Position numbers and translations under genes: made by a program. Positions 50,725-59,505 of a stretch of 64,000 nt of DNA are shown piece after piece (position 1 is the stretch's first letter; the number at the start of each line of letters is the position of its first letter). Under the pieces are notes generated by a model. It was not told the origin of the DNA. It saw only the letters and a program-made list of their open reading frames with translations, and did not search any database. The stretch comes from Nitrospirota bacterium. GTDB taxonomy: Bacteria; JACPQY01. The stretch is from the NCBI GenBank assembly GCA_016180645.1, contig JACPAV010000033.1:31843-95842 (forward strand). Direction: 5' to 3'.

Positions 50725-51537
50725 ATGAAAGCCATGCCGAAGCACGGACGCTTCGTCCCCCTTCGCCGGCCGGGTCGACCGTCCTGGTCGCTTCCGGCAC
50801 GGCCTGCACTTCCTGTGCGCCGCCTGTGCGCGGCGACGCTTCTGACGCTGTTTCTCCCGGTCGCGTCGGTTCGGGCGGACAATGTCGGCGCGCCCGCCGG
50901 GGTCCTCGGGCGCCACAAAGTCGGCTTTTCGGTCAATTCCGGCGTTTTTCAGCGGGATGTGGAATTCAAGGAGGGATTAAGCCAGGCGGGAGCGGCCAAC
51001 GAGGACAAGGCCGTTTTGACCTCCATCCGCCCCATCGTGCTCAAAGCCCAGGGGAACATTCTCGATTGGCTCAACCCCTACGCCCTCTTCGGCATCGCCG
51101 ATCTGCGTCTGGACGAAAACAACTACGAAGGGACGATGAAGCCCTATGTCGGGGGGGGGGCGGTTTTCCGGGTGGTCGATTCCCTCGAGGCGGGACCCGA
51201 CATCAGTTTCCAATTGCACTCGGCCTACACGTACAGCAACGCGTACATCTCAAGCGAAAATGAGAGTTTCGATCTGAATTACTGGGAGGTCCAGGCGGCG
51301 CTCATCCTCCACAAGCGCATCAGCAATTTCATTCCGTTCATGGGGATCGCCTACTCGGACACGTTTTTGTCGGAGCTGTCCGGCAACAACGCGAAACTTG
51401 ATTACGGCGCGCGTACCGTGCCGGTGGGATTGTTCGCGGGTCTCGACTATTTCATCACACCGAACGTGTACATTCACTCGGAGCTGCACAATTTTGTGGA
51501 AGATGCCATAATCGTAGGCCTTGGTTTCGACCTCTAG
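50725..51537 (+). CDS. Outer-membrane beta-barrel protein
   Basis: 270 residues. A long basic N-terminus precedes the signal (RRLCAATLLTLFLPVASVRA), so translation may start later. The mature part has alternating-hydrophobicity strands (HKVGFSVNSGVFQRDVEF, YALFGIADLRLDENNYEG, YGARTVPVGLFAGLDYFITP) and ends with IIVGLGFDL, a C-terminal barrel strand. Probable role: a small porin-like or adhesin barrel. It is 3 bases upstream of the transaldolase gene, without obvious functional link. Confidence 0.75.
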   Translation: MKAMPKHGRFVPLRRPGRPSWSLPARPALPVRRLCAATLLTLFLPVASVRADNVGAPAGVLGRHKVGFSVNSGVFQRDVEFKEGLSQAGAANEDKAVLTSIRPIVLKAQGNILDWLNPYALFGIADLRLDENNYEGTMKPYVGGGAVFRVVDSLEAGPDISFQLHSAYTYSNAYISSENESFDLNYWEVQAALILHKRISNFIPFMGIAYSDTFLSELSGNNAKLDYGARTVPVGLFAGLDYFITPNVYIHSELHNFVEDAIIVGLGFDL

Positions 51538-51540
51538 ACG

Positions 51541-52191
51541 ATGAAAATATTTTTGGACAGCGCGAACATTGAAGAGATCCGCCAGGTGAACGACTGGGGC
51601 ATCCTGGACGGACTCACGACCAACCCGTCCCTCATCGCCAAGGAGAAGCGCGACTTTCACGACGTGGTGAAGGACATCTGCGCGATTGTGAAGGGGCCGG
51701 TGAGTTTGGAAGTCGTGGCGACGGAAGCCGACAAGATGGTGGCCGAGGGAAAGAAGCTGGCCAAGATCGCCGACAATGTGGTCGTCAAAGTGCCGATGAT
51801 TCCGGAAGGCCTCAAGGCGATCCGCCGACTATCGGGAGAAGGGATCCGAATCAACACGACCCTCATCTTCACGCTCCCCCAGGCGCTCCTGGCCTCAAAG
51901 GCCGGTGCCTCCTTCGTCAGCCCCTTCATCGGCCGGCTGGACGACATCGCGCAAAACGGTGTGGAGTTGATCCGGCAGATCGTCACCGTATTCAAGAACT
52001 ACGGCATCCGGACGGAGATTCTCGCCGCCAGCCTGCGTCACCCTCTTCACGTCATCGATGTGGCCCTCGCCGGCGCTCATTGTTCAACGATCCCCTTCAA
52101 AGTGATCGAGCAACTGATGAAACACCCCCTGACCGACGCGGGGCTCAAGAGGTTTTTGGACGATTGGAACAAGTCCGGGCTGAAATTTTGA
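51541..52191 (+). CDS. Transaldolase / fructose-6-phosphate aldolase (TalC type)
   Basis: 216 residues, the size of the short (subfamily 3/5) transaldolases. Motifs: [26 protein letters not shown], the Schiff-base Lys in [29 protein letters not shown] and a C-terminal helical end ([10 protein letters not shown]). It interconverts sugar phosphates in the pentose phosphate pathway; a fructose-6-phosphate aldolase activity cannot be excluded by sequence alone. Confidence 0.92.
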   Translation: MKIFLDSANIEEIRQVNDWGILDGLTTNPSLIAKEKRDFHDVVKDICAIVKGPVSLEVVATEADKMVAEGKKLAKIADNVVVKVPMIPEGLKAIRRLSGEGIRINTTLIFTLPQALLASKAGASFVSPFIGRLDDIAQNGVELIRQIVTVFKNYGIRTEILAASLRHPLHVIDVALAGAHCSTIPFKVIEQLMKHPLTDAGLKRFLDDWNKSGLKF

Positions 52192-52199
52192 GTCGAACG

Positions 52200-53030
52200 A
52201 TGCTGAGATCGCATGATCCTTCCACTCATCGTCCCCGCAGCGAAGCGGATGGGACGAACGGCCGTCAGTCGGCGTTCGACCGGTTCCGCGTCCACGTCGA
52301 AGGATTCATCTACCTCCTGGAAGATTTCACCTGGATCCTGCTCCTCGGTCCGCTTGAAGACGCGTTGGACTCCCATCCGCCGCTTTCAGGAGATCGCGTC
52401 GGCCACCCCATCGTGGCGGTGCACGGTTTCGGCCAGACGATGCACGTCTACCATAAGATGCGCCGATACATGAAAACGCACGGGCGGGAGTTTCACCTGT
52501 TCAACTACTTCACGCCGGAATCGATCAAGAAAACAGTCGGCAAGCTGGATCGATACGTGGATCGCGTGCTGGAGAAGACCGGGGCCGAGAAGGTGGACCT
52601 CATCGGCCATAGCCTGGGCGGTTTGGTGGTGCGGTATTACGTGCAGGCCGGCGGAGGGAGCCGGAAAGTTTCCACGTGCATAACCCTGGGAGCGCCCCAC
52701 GATGGGACGCGGATCTCTCCCTACCTGCCGGTGATCCGGAGCATGGCCGAGATGAGCCGGACGCTTCGGGAAAGCCGCTTCTGCCGGGAACTCAACGCGA
52801 TGGAGAAGCCGGCCGGCGTGCGCTTCATCAATATCTACTCTCCGAACGACTTCTTCGTCCGATCGAAGGGGCGGGGTTCCTGGGAGGAGGCCGACCGGAA
52901 TGTCGGTGTGGATTTCGTGGGCCACCTCGGGATGATCATGGACTATCGGTTCTTCGACGTCCTGCTCAGGGAACTTCGGCCGGCGCAGCAGGCGGGAAAT
53001 GTAATCTCCATGCAGGATCGGCATCGCTGA
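52200..53030 (+). CDS. Lipase-type alpha/beta hydrolase
   Basis: About 276 residues from the ATG 8 bases after the transaldolase stop; a longer frame overlaps that gene and is rejected. The oxyanion region HPIVAVHGFGQTMHVYH and the nucleophile elbow GHSLGGLVVRYYV are of triacylglycerol-lipase type, with TLGAPHDGTRISP after it. The Asp is probably in YSPNDFFV and the His in VGHLGM. No signal peptide is seen, so it may be cytoplasmic or membrane-associated via the hydrophobic FIYLLEDFTWILLLG. It differs from the family I lipase at 26.6 kb. Confidence 0.83.
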   Translation: MLRSHDPSTHRPRSEADGTNGRQSAFDRFRVHVEGFIYLLEDFTWILLLGPLEDALDSHPPLSGDRVGHPIVAVHGFGQTMHVYHKMRRYMKTHGREFHLFNYFTPESIKKTVGKLDRYVDRVLEKTGAEKVDLIGHSLGGLVVRYYVQAGGGSRKVSTCITLGAPHDGTRISPYLPVIRSMAEMSRTLRESRFCRELNAMEKPAGVRFINIYSPNDFFVRSKGRGSWEEADRNVGVDFVGHLGMIMDYRFFDVLLRELRPAQQAGNVISMQDRHR

Positions 53031-53046
53031 TACGAGAGGGAGAGGA

Positions 53047-53712
53047 ATGGCGAAACAAACGGCGGCGAAATCCAAGTCGAAAACCGGATCCAAGGCGAAA
53101 CAAATCATCATGGATGATTTCGACCGGGAGCTGAATGAAAGTTTCAAGTACCTCGAAGGAAAGCTGGGGGACGTGTTCGGCGGGCCGCTGGGTAGGATCG
53201 TGCGAAAGGTGGCCGATGAGCTGTTCGGGTGGTTCGTCAAGATGGGCGGGACGGAGAGGGGGCGCCGTTCATTCGAAATGATTCTCGACGAAGCGCAGAG
53301 ATTCAACGGGAAGAACGTGGACGATATTATTGAAAAGTCCATGGAGGCCTATCTGAAACTGAATGAGCTTTTCCTCCGGGCCGATCGAAATCACGAGTCT
53401 CTGGATAAACTGAAGGCGCTCCTTCACGAAGAGTATGAGGCGCGCCTGAAAATCTACGGACCCCTCATGGGCGCCACCGCCGATTCGTATGGAGAGTTGG
53501 TGCGAAAGACGTTCCCGGATCGGAAAGTCCTGGACAAGCTCATGAAAGATCAGTTTGATGCGACGGAGAAAGTCTTGGACCTTATCGCGAATGAGAACGG
53601 CCTCATGAGGATTCCGACTCTTGTCCGCAAGCCGGTGCTGAAGGTGGTTCGCTCGTCCTACGCCTTGATGCGCGAACGTATCGAAAAAGGCACCGACAAG
53701 ATCTACTCATGA
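53047..53712 (+). CDS. Helical protein of unknown function
   Basis: 221 residues, mostly alpha-helical, with a Lys/Ala/Ser-rich N-terminus (AKQTAAKSKSKTGSKAKQ) like that of some phasin or DNA-binding proteins. No catalytic motif, signal or membrane segment is visible. The start has an AGAGGGAGAGGA site just upstream. It sits between the lipase and PpiD-like genes. I do not recognise the family. Confidence 0.7.
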   Translation: MAKQTAAKSKSKTGSKAKQIIMDDFDRELNESFKYLEGKLGDVFGGPLGRIVRKVADELFGWFVKMGGTERGRRSFEMILDEAQRFNGKNVDDIIEKSMEAYLKLNELFLRADRNHESLDKLKALLHEEYEARLKIYGPLMGATADSYGELVRKTFPDRKVLDKLMKDQFDATEKVLDLIANENGLMRIPTLVRKPVLKVVRSSYALMRERIEKGTDKIYS

Positions 53713-53749
53713 ACCGCCTCTCGTCTCCCGCCTCCCCCCTCTCGGACCC

Positions 53750-55183
53750 ATGCTGACCCTCATCCGGCGCAAGCGGTTCCGACGATACGTCAAGATCGTG
53801 TTCGGCGTCGTCGCGTTCGTGTTCATCATCGGATTTGCGCTCGACGTGTCGAACGTGGGCCAGCAGCAGGACGCGCTCGTGGCCGCGAAAGTGAACGGGG
53901 AGGTCATCAGCACACTCGAAATTTCGCGGATCTACCGCGACCAGGTTCGCGACCGATATTCCGAGTTGACACCGGAGCAGCGAAAGCAGCTCAACCTGCC
54001 GAAACAGGTTCTGGACGATGTGATCGAGAGCCGGCTGATCCTCGCCGAGGTGCCGGAACTCGGCTTCAAGGTCGGCGGGGAGCAACTCAGGGAGAACATC
54101 CAAGGCCGTCCGTATTTTCAGGAGAAGGGCCAGTTCAGTATGGAGCGCTACCGGCGGATTCTCCAGCAGGCGGGAACCAATCCGGCGCAGTTCGAAGCCT
54201 CCGAACGCGACTCCATCTCGTTGGAAGCGGTCCAAAACCTGCTCTCTGCCCTCACCTATGTGCCTGCGGCCGCGGTGGATCGCGCCTCGCTCATGAAAAA
54301 TATTCAGGCCAACGTCGAAGTATTGGAAATCGATCCGGATGAGGTGGCCAAGACCCTGAAGCCCGGGGCCGCCGACCTCCAGGCCCATTTCGAATCGCAC
54401 AAGGATTCCTACAAGACGGATGAGAAACGGAAAGTCGAGTTTGTCGAGTTTCCCGATCAGTCGGCCGTGCAAAAAGCGGCTGAGGCGTTGGGCGAGTCCA
54501 AGGATCTGGCCAAGAGGGCGGGCGAGATGAAATGGGAGCTAAAGCGAACCTCTTGGCTGACGCGCCACGGGACGGTGGACGGGATTTCGGATGCGGAGAA
54601 TTTTCTGGCGCAAGCGTTCCTCCTGGGGGCGGGCGAGATCGGTCCACCGCTCAATACGGGCGGGAAATACTTCCTAATCCGCGTGGCCGAAATCGAGGCG
54701 CCCCGCCCGGCGGCGTTCGAAGAGGTGAAGGAGCGGGTCCGCGCGGATTGGCTGAAGGACAAATCGGGTGAGGCCGCGCGCCTCAAGGCGGAGACCCTTC
54801 TGGCGAAGGCCCGGGGCGCGAAGAATTTGAAGTCGCTGAAGATAGCCGGGGCACCTGTCTCCTTCGAGACCGGCCTTTTTTCCGCGGAGACTCCGTCCAT
54901 TTCAAGAATCGGAGACTCGAAGGATTTCAAGGTAGCCGTTTTCGGGTTGTCGCCCGAGAAGAGATGGCCGGACAAACCGGTTCAAGTCGGGCGGAAGTGG
55001 TACGTCCTGCGGCTCGTGGAACTCAAGCTGCCCACAAAGGACGATTGGGTGAAGGACAGGACCGAGGCCCAAGACGATCTCTCTCGATTGAAACGTTTCG
55101 AACTCCTCCGCCACTGGCGTCAGACGCTCAAAGACAAATCCAAAATCAAGATCAACGAAGACGCGCTGAAAACACTTTCCTGA
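53750..55183 (+). CDS. PpiD/SurA-like periplasmic chaperone anchored by one TM segment
   Basis: 477 residues. One N-terminal TM segment (VKIVFGVVAFVFIIGFALDV) precedes a SurA-type helical chaperone region (VNGEVISTLEISRIYRDQVRDRYSEL; LDDVIESRLILAEVPELGFK), with parvulin-like PPIase segments further on (SWLTRHGTVDGIS, LGAGEIGPPLNTGGKYFLIR). The parvulin part is degenerate, so chaperone rather than isomerase activity is likely. It helps outer-membrane and secreted proteins fold. Confidence 0.82.
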   Translation: MLTLIRRKRFRRYVKIVFGVVAFVFIIGFALDVSNVGQQQDALVAAKVNGEVISTLEISRIYRDQVRDRYSELTPEQRKQLNLPKQVLDDVIESRLILAEVPELGFKVGGEQLRENIQGRPYFQEKGQFSMERYRRILQQAGTNPAQFEASERDSISLEAVQNLLSALTYVPAAAVDRASLMKNIQANVEVLEIDPDEVAKTLKPGAADLQAHFESHKDSYKTDEKRKVEFVEFPDQSAVQKAAEALGESKDLAKRAGEMKWELKRTSWLTRHGTVDGISDAENFLAQAFLLGAGEIGPPLNTGGKYFLIRVAEIEAPRPAAFEEVKERVRADWLKDKSGEAARLKAETLLAKARGAKNLKSLKIAGAPVSFETGLFSAETPSISRIGDSKDFKVAVFGLSPEKRWPDKPVQVGRKWYVLRLVELKLPTKDDWVKDRTEAQDDLSRLKRFELLRHWRQTLKDKSKIKINEDALKTLS

Positions 55184-55322
55184 GTCGGCCCGCGTCTCCG
55201 CGGAGGGGGATTCCACCCGATACGATCAAGTCATCCGCGAAGGCATCGCCTTATGTGGACAACAGCGGTCTTGATTTGACTGGCCTCCTTATGATACGAG
55301 ATCGCTCCATGGAGGTAAGCAT

Positions 55323-55829
55323 ATGAAACACGTTTTTGCAGCAGTCCTTTTCCTCATGATCGCTGGTCCAGCGCTGGCGAGTGGTGGGGAACACGCAAAA
55401 GATGAAGACGCGATTAGGGCGGCGTGGGCCGGACACGTCGCCGGGATGAACAAGCATGACGCGAAGGCCGCGGCGGCGTTCATGTCCGAGGATGGGGATC
55501 TCATGGACCCCATGGGCAAAATGGCCCGGGGTCGCGTCGAGATTGAGATGTTGCTGGCGGAGCATTTTCAGTCCGACATGATGAAGAACGGCACCGGCGA
55601 GCTGACCGTCACGAACGTGATGTTCATCAAGCCGGACGTCGCGGTGGTCGATGGCGATGCGACGATGTCCGGGATGACGGGTCCGGAAGGGAAGCCGATG
55701 CCGCCCATGAAACACCACGCCACCGGTGTAATGGTCAAGAAATCAGGGAAGTGGTGGGCACAGGCCATTCGAGTCATGATGCCGCCCCCGCCGCCGGTCC
55801 CTGCCGGTCAGGCTCCGGCCAAGAAGTAG
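55323..55829 (+). CDS. Exported SgcJ/EcaC/NTF2-like protein
   Basis: 168 residues. ATGGAGGT lies upstream as ribosome binding site. A signal peptide (VFAAVLFLMIAGPALASGG) precedes a SnoaL/DUF4440-type cone fold (DAIRAAWAGHVAGMNKHDAK, AFMSEDGDLMDPMGKMARGR) and a Met/Pro/Ala-rich tail. Such proteins bind small ligands; no enzymatic residues can be assigned. It is followed by a clear terminator. Confidence 0.75.
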   Translation: MKHVFAAVLFLMIAGPALASGGEHAKDEDAIRAAWAGHVAGMNKHDAKAAAAFMSEDGDLMDPMGKMARGRVEIEMLLAEHFQSDMMKNGTGELTVTNVMFIKPDVAVVDGDATMSGMTGPEGKPMPPMKHHATGVMVKKSGKWWAQAIRVMMPPPPPVPAGQAPAKK

Positions 55830-55853
55830 CCCAGCCGAAAACCAAACCAATCG

Positions 55854-55889
55854 AAGCCCTTCCGGTCCGCCCGGGAGGGCTTTTGTTTT
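55854..55889 (+). terminator. Rho-independent terminator
   Basis: AAGCCCTTCC and GGGAGGGCTT form a stem with a short GC-rich loop, followed by TTTTGTTTT. It ends the transcript of the NTF2-like gene. Confidence 0.85.
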
Positions 55890-55920
55890 GGAGTGCTCGA
55901 CACCGTTGATATCCTTCATC

Positions 55921-56529
55921 CTAACCGCGGAGCATCGTGGCTGCGATGTACATTCCTGCGTTGACGGCGGTGTGGGTAATGAGGGCGGGCCAGAGGCTTC
56001 CCGAGCGGTTTTTCAGCCAACCCCAGAAGAATCCGGCAGCCAGTGGTGCAAGGACGCTGGGAAGCGCCCCTGCCCATCCGACGTAGGCCGCGTAGAGCGG
56101 GTAGTGCATCAGGGCAAAGCATGCCGAGGTACGAATGAGACCTGTTTTCGGCTGGAGAAACCCGCGCCAGTAGTATTCCTCGGCGAACGGGTTTACCAGA
56201 ATCCAGTACACGCCGAACAGTCCCCATGGCTCCGTCGAGAGAAATGCCTGCATGTCTGCCGGTGGCTGGAACCCTCGGGATCGTAATAGGAAGCCGGCTA
56301 CCAGAAACGCGAGAAGGATCAGCGCCGAAGTCGCCAGGGTCAGGATGATCCATCGTGCGGTGGGCATGGAAGCGAGTCCTGCCTCCCGCATCGAAATCCG
56401 GGGAATGCCGATGCAGCCCACGTGATCCGCGATCAGCGTTGGCCACACCATCCCTCCGCTTGCCAAAGAGGCGACCAGTACCACCACGGGCGGCCACAGC
56501 GAAAGAGTCAGGATCGCCATTCCGGGCAT
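55921..56529 (-). CDS. CPBP-family intramembrane metalloprotease
   Basis: 202 residues, about five to six membrane segments. The catalytic CPBP/CaaX signature is complete: AEEYYWRGFLQ (motif 1), CFALMHYPLYAAY (motif 2, His) and ITHTAVNAGMYIA (motif 3, His). Members include CaaX proteases, bacteriocin-processing enzymes and the proposed myxosortases that process MYXO-CTERM tails. As three proteins with such tails are encoded 5-20 kb away, it is a candidate sorting protease (inference). It is convergent with the NTF2-like gene. Confidence 0.85.
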   Translation of the reverse strand: MPGMAILTLSLWPPVVVLVASLASGGMVWPTLIADHVGCIGIPRISMREAGLASMPTARWIILTLATSALILLAFLVAGFLLRSRGFQPPADMQAFLSTEPWGLFGVYWILVNPFAEEYYWRGFLQPKTGLIRTSACFALMHYPLYAAYVGWAGALPSVLAPLAAGFFWGWLKNRSGSLWPALITHTAVNAGMYIAATMLRG

Positions 56530-56612
56530 TTCGACGCGCAGTGTAGCGCATTACGGGTTGCTCTTGTGGGTCGGGAATCACCCTTGTAGAATTGCCTCTC
56601 GAAAGGATACGG

Positions 56613-57494
56613 TTGGCGACCTACCGGAGGAGCACCACACGCAAAGTGAGTAGTGAGTCTGAGTCATCTAGCGAAAGCGAGAGTCTTCATCCTGAAGGCT
56701 TTAGGGATGCCCTTGAATCGATCCGAAAGAGTGTCGTCTTTTTGGGGACGGGTTCGGCAGAGAAGAATTTCACGCCATGTGCGACCGGATTCCTGGTCGC
56801 TTCGATGGGAGTCTTGGTAGTCATAACGGCCAAACACGTAGTGCTCAAGGGCGGGACTGATGTAATCAACGATGATCTCTTGGTGGCCTTCCGACAGGTT
56901 GGAGGGGGCCTGGCTACTCGGAGCGTTCGAGAGATCAAGACCACTTTCAAGGACGAATTGGAGTGGGTGTTCCATCCCAGCGAAGATGTCGCGGCCATTC
57001 CATTCCTGCACCAGCCCGGCGTCGACGACCTCAAATCCATTCCTCAGGATTTTTGTTTGGAGAGCAAGAACCTCTGCGGACTTATGCAGGTGTTTTTCCC
57101 TGCCTACCAGCCTGGAGCATCTGAGATAGCAGGGATACGGCCCATCATGAGGGTCGGGCATATCAGCGATATTGGGCCAGGGCGGAAGTTTCTTCTGGAT
57201 GGGGCAGCCTTTCCTGGGAACAGCGGGTCGCCGGTATTCACTGCCCCGTCGCACATGAATCTTGTTTCAGGAATAGGTGGCCCTCGGTTGGTCGGCCTGA
57301 TTTCCGGTTATCTCACGTATCGAGATGTTGCCGTCAGTGAGCAGACTCAGATGCCGCGCGTGATGTTTGAGGAGAACACAGGACTTTCAGTATGCTGCAC
57401 GTATGACGCTATTGACGATGTTCTTACTGGGGAAGAGTTTCAAGTCATGCTCAAGCGACTGGCGCCTCTCAGGGGAGTAGAAACTTCCAAGTAG
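56613..57494 (+). CDS. Trypsin-like serine protease, cytoplasmic or unsignalled
   Basis: About 293 residues from a TTG preceded by AAAGGA; an upstream TTG at 56592 and later GTG codons are alternatives. The chymotrypsin-like triad is visible: His in ITAKHVV, Asp in SEDVAAIPF and Ser in FPGNSGSPVFTA. The N-terminus contains a Ser/Glu low-complexity stretch (SSESESSSESES) and no signal peptide. The substrate is unknown. It sits in a small accessory-looking stretch with a toxin-antitoxin pair. Confidence 0.78.
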   Translation: MATYRRSTTRKVSSESESSSESESLHPEGFRDALESIRKSVVFLGTGSAEKNFTPCATGFLVASMGVLVVITAKHVVLKGGTDVINDDLLVAFRQVGGGLATRSVREIKTTFKDELEWVFHPSEDVAAIPFLHQPGVDDLKSIPQDFCLESKNLCGLMQVFFPAYQPGASEIAGIRPIMRVGHISDIGPGRKFLLDGAAFPGNSGSPVFTAPSHMNLVSGIGGPRLVGLISGYLTYRDVAVSEQTQMPRVMFEENTGLSVCCTYDAIDDVLTGEEFQVMLKRLAPLRGVETSK

Positions 57495-57605
57495 GATTGA
57501 GCAAGTGCGGGGTCAGGTCTTTCATTGTCATATTTGTCTCTGGGATGGAAATGGTGCCTTTCGCCGGGAGTTGAATGTGGTCCTATTTGTGACTACAATA
57601 AGGGA

Positions 57606-57896
57606 ATGGCGATGATGGATCTATTGCGTGCCGAATACATCGGGGTGCGGACCCTCAAGACCCATCTCTCAAAATACCTGCGAGGTGATCGACCGGTTGT
57701 GGTGACGGAGCGTGGCCGACCCAAGCGTGTCATCCTTGGCTACAACGATGCCGTCGATCTTATCGAGATGATGGAAGAAGCTCGCGACAGCGAATGGACC
57801 GCCGAGGTTGAACGATCCCGCCGGGCATACCGCAAGGGCGGGGGAGTGCCTTTCCGGGGGGGCTCACTTCGCCGTCGAGTGGGTCTCGGGCGCTAG
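57606..57896 (+). CDS. Phd/YefM-type antitoxin
   Basis: 96 residues from the ATG at 57606. It has a typical 'prevent-host-death' N-terminus (GVRTLKTHLSKYLRGDRPVV, then TERGRPKRVILGY), which should bind its own promoter as a dimer, and a flexible basic C-terminus that would wrap the toxin. It is followed 24 bases later by the toxin gene. The upstream ~110 bases should contain the autoregulated promoter. Confidence 0.87.
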   Translation: MAMMDLLRAEYIGVRTLKTHLSKYLRGDRPVVVTERGRPKRVILGYNDAVDLIEMMEEARDSEWTAEVERSRRAYRKGGGVPFRGGSLRRRVGLGR

Positions 57897-57920
57897 CCGA
57901 CCTCTCCCTTACCTACGAGA

Positions 57921-58217
57921 ATGGGCCCCTACAGACTGGTCTACGCGGCTGATCGCAATCGACGGGCGATCGAGCGGTTCCTTTTGGGCATTCCCAGGAA
58001 CGAACGCGTGCTTCTTGTGGGCAAACTGGAATCCCTGGCGGTCAACCCTAAACCCGTGCAGTACAGAATGCTGAGGCCGCCCGTTCCGATCGAGGGATAC
58101 CTTGCGCCTCATCGACTGCGGGTCGGAGACTACCGGATTTTCTACGACATTGACGAGTCCGCGAAGACTGTCGTCTTGATCGGCATCCGTCGCAGGCACG
58201 AACACACCTACAGGTGA
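57921..58217 (+). CDS. RelE/ParE-family toxin
   Basis: 98 residues of the RelE fold: YRLVYAADRNRRAIERFLLG, LRPPVPIEGYLAPHRLRVGD, YRIFYDIDESAKTVVLIGIR and the basic ending RRRHEHTYR. Such toxins cleave mRNA on the ribosome or poison gyrase, and the C-terminal His/Tyr/Arg fits a RelE-type nuclease. It is held in check by the adjacent Phd-type antitoxin. Confidence 0.87.
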   Translation: MGPYRLVYAADRNRRAIERFLLGIPRNERVLLVGKLESLAVNPKPVQYRMLRPPVPIEGYLAPHRLRVGDYRIFYDIDESAKTVVLIGIRRRHEHTYR

Positions 58218-58288
58218 CCCGGCCGTTCTGAAGACGCGTGCTGAAGCCTGTGGCTGCCGGAAGGAAGGGAGGTGGACGGGGTGCGGGG

Positions 58289-59374
58289 CTACTTGATGCG
58301 GACGCGTTGGACGACGACGCGCTTCCGGGGCGGTTTCGCGACGCCCTTGGACTTCATCTCGGCCCACTGCTTTTTCGCGACGAGGATCTTTTCCAGCAGC
58401 GATTTCGGATAAACTTTGTCCGCCAGTTCGTCCCACACCGGCTGCGTCTTGTTTTTCAAAACCTGGAGGGCGGCCGGGTCCGGCTTCACGAGCTGGATGC
58501 CGTGCTTCAGCATCGCCTCCATGGAGCGCTCCTGGTCGGGCCGTTCAAGCTGGAAGAAGTAGTCCGAGAGTTCGGAGCTCGTATCAAGGAACACCTGCTG
58601 GAGGTCCGCCGGCATTTTGTTCCAGCTTGAATTGTTGATGAGGACGACGCCGGGATCGTAGTAGAGATTCATGTCGTAGACGTACTTCACCTGCGTGCTC
58701 CATTGCATTCCGACGGCGGCGAGTGGACTGGCCGTCACCACGTTCAGAAGCCCTGTTTGCAGCGAGGGAAGCACTTCGGGAACCGGCGTTTGAATCGGGC
58801 TTTCCACGCCGAGGGCCTTGAAGGTGGCCATGCCCACGGGTTCCGTGCTCCAGTTCCACACGCGTTGGCCGCGGAAGCCCTCCGGCAATTCGATTTTGTT
58901 CTTGGAGTAGGGCAGGTCGAACCCTTCCTCCACCAGGCCGATGAGCTTGAAGCCCTTCTTGTCCATCAGGGCGTCGATTTCGTTGAAGAGGGAAAGCATC
59001 ACGTAGTCGGCTTCGTCGTTGTCTTCGAGAAGGAAAGGGAGGCCGAACACGGTCAGCTCGTTGAGCGCGGAGAAGGTGCCCTTCATGGTGAAGCCGCCCA
59101 CGTCGAGTTGACCGATGCGGAGCTTCTTGATCATGTCCGGCTCATCGCCGACCACGCCGCCCATGAAAAGGATATTCTTGATCCGGCCCTTGCTCTTTTC
59201 TTCGAGACGCTTTTTCCACATCTCCATCGAATCCGTGTAGGCCGTGCCTTGGGGGGCAAGCGAGCCCCATCGGAGGGTGACTTCAGGTTTGGGAGCCTGA
59301 GCATGGGAGGGTGGAACCGAAGAGGCAAAGAGGGCGGCAAGGAGCAGGCAAAAAGGGATGCCTCGAATCAACAT
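58289..59374 (-). CDS. TRAP transporter solute-binding protein, DctP type
   Basis: 361 residues with a signal peptide (FCLLLAALFASSVPPSHAQA). DctP features: LRWGSLAPQGTAYTDSMEMW, VVGDEPDMIKKLRIGQLDVG and FRGQRVWNWSTEPVGMATF. It would bind a carboxylate or related solute in the periplasm. The membrane subunits DctQ and DctM are absent on both sides, so it is an orphan. It follows the iorAB-type gene on the same strand with a repeat between them. Confidence 0.88.
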   Translation of the reverse strand: MLIRGIPFCLLLAALFASSVPPSHAQAPKPEVTLRWGSLAPQGTAYTDSMEMWKKRLEEKSKGRIKNILFMGGVVGDEPDMIKKLRIGQLDVGGFTMKGTFSALNELTVFGLPFLLEDNDEADYVMLSLFNEIDALMDKKGFKLIGLVEEGFDLPYSKNKIELPEGFRGQRVWNWSTEPVGMATFKALGVESPIQTPVPEVLPSLQTGLLNVVTASPLAAVGMQWSTQVKYVYDMNLYYDPGVVLINNSSWNKMPADLQQVFLDTSSELSDYFFQLERPDQERSMEAMLKHGIQLVKPDPAALQVLKNKTQPVWDELADKVYPKSLLEKILVAKKQWAEMKSKGVAKPPRKRVVVQRVRIK

Positions 59375-59427
59375 TCGTGGAATGTAGTCCGAATTGGGTT
59401 TGCGGGCAAGCGTGTACTCTCTCCCTC

Positions 59428-59487
59428 ATCGCGGACATCCTCTCCGCCGGAAATGTCGAGAGTACGGCCGGCATCATGCCGGACCGA
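59428..59487. repeat. Dispersed repeat B, copy 2
   Basis: About 50 of 60 bases match 17105-17164. The core CCGGCATCATGCCGG is a perfect palindrome. It is intergenic, between the TRAP and IOR genes. Confidence 0.75.
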
Positions 59488-59505
59488 CCGGCGCGGGGGT
59501 CGCCG

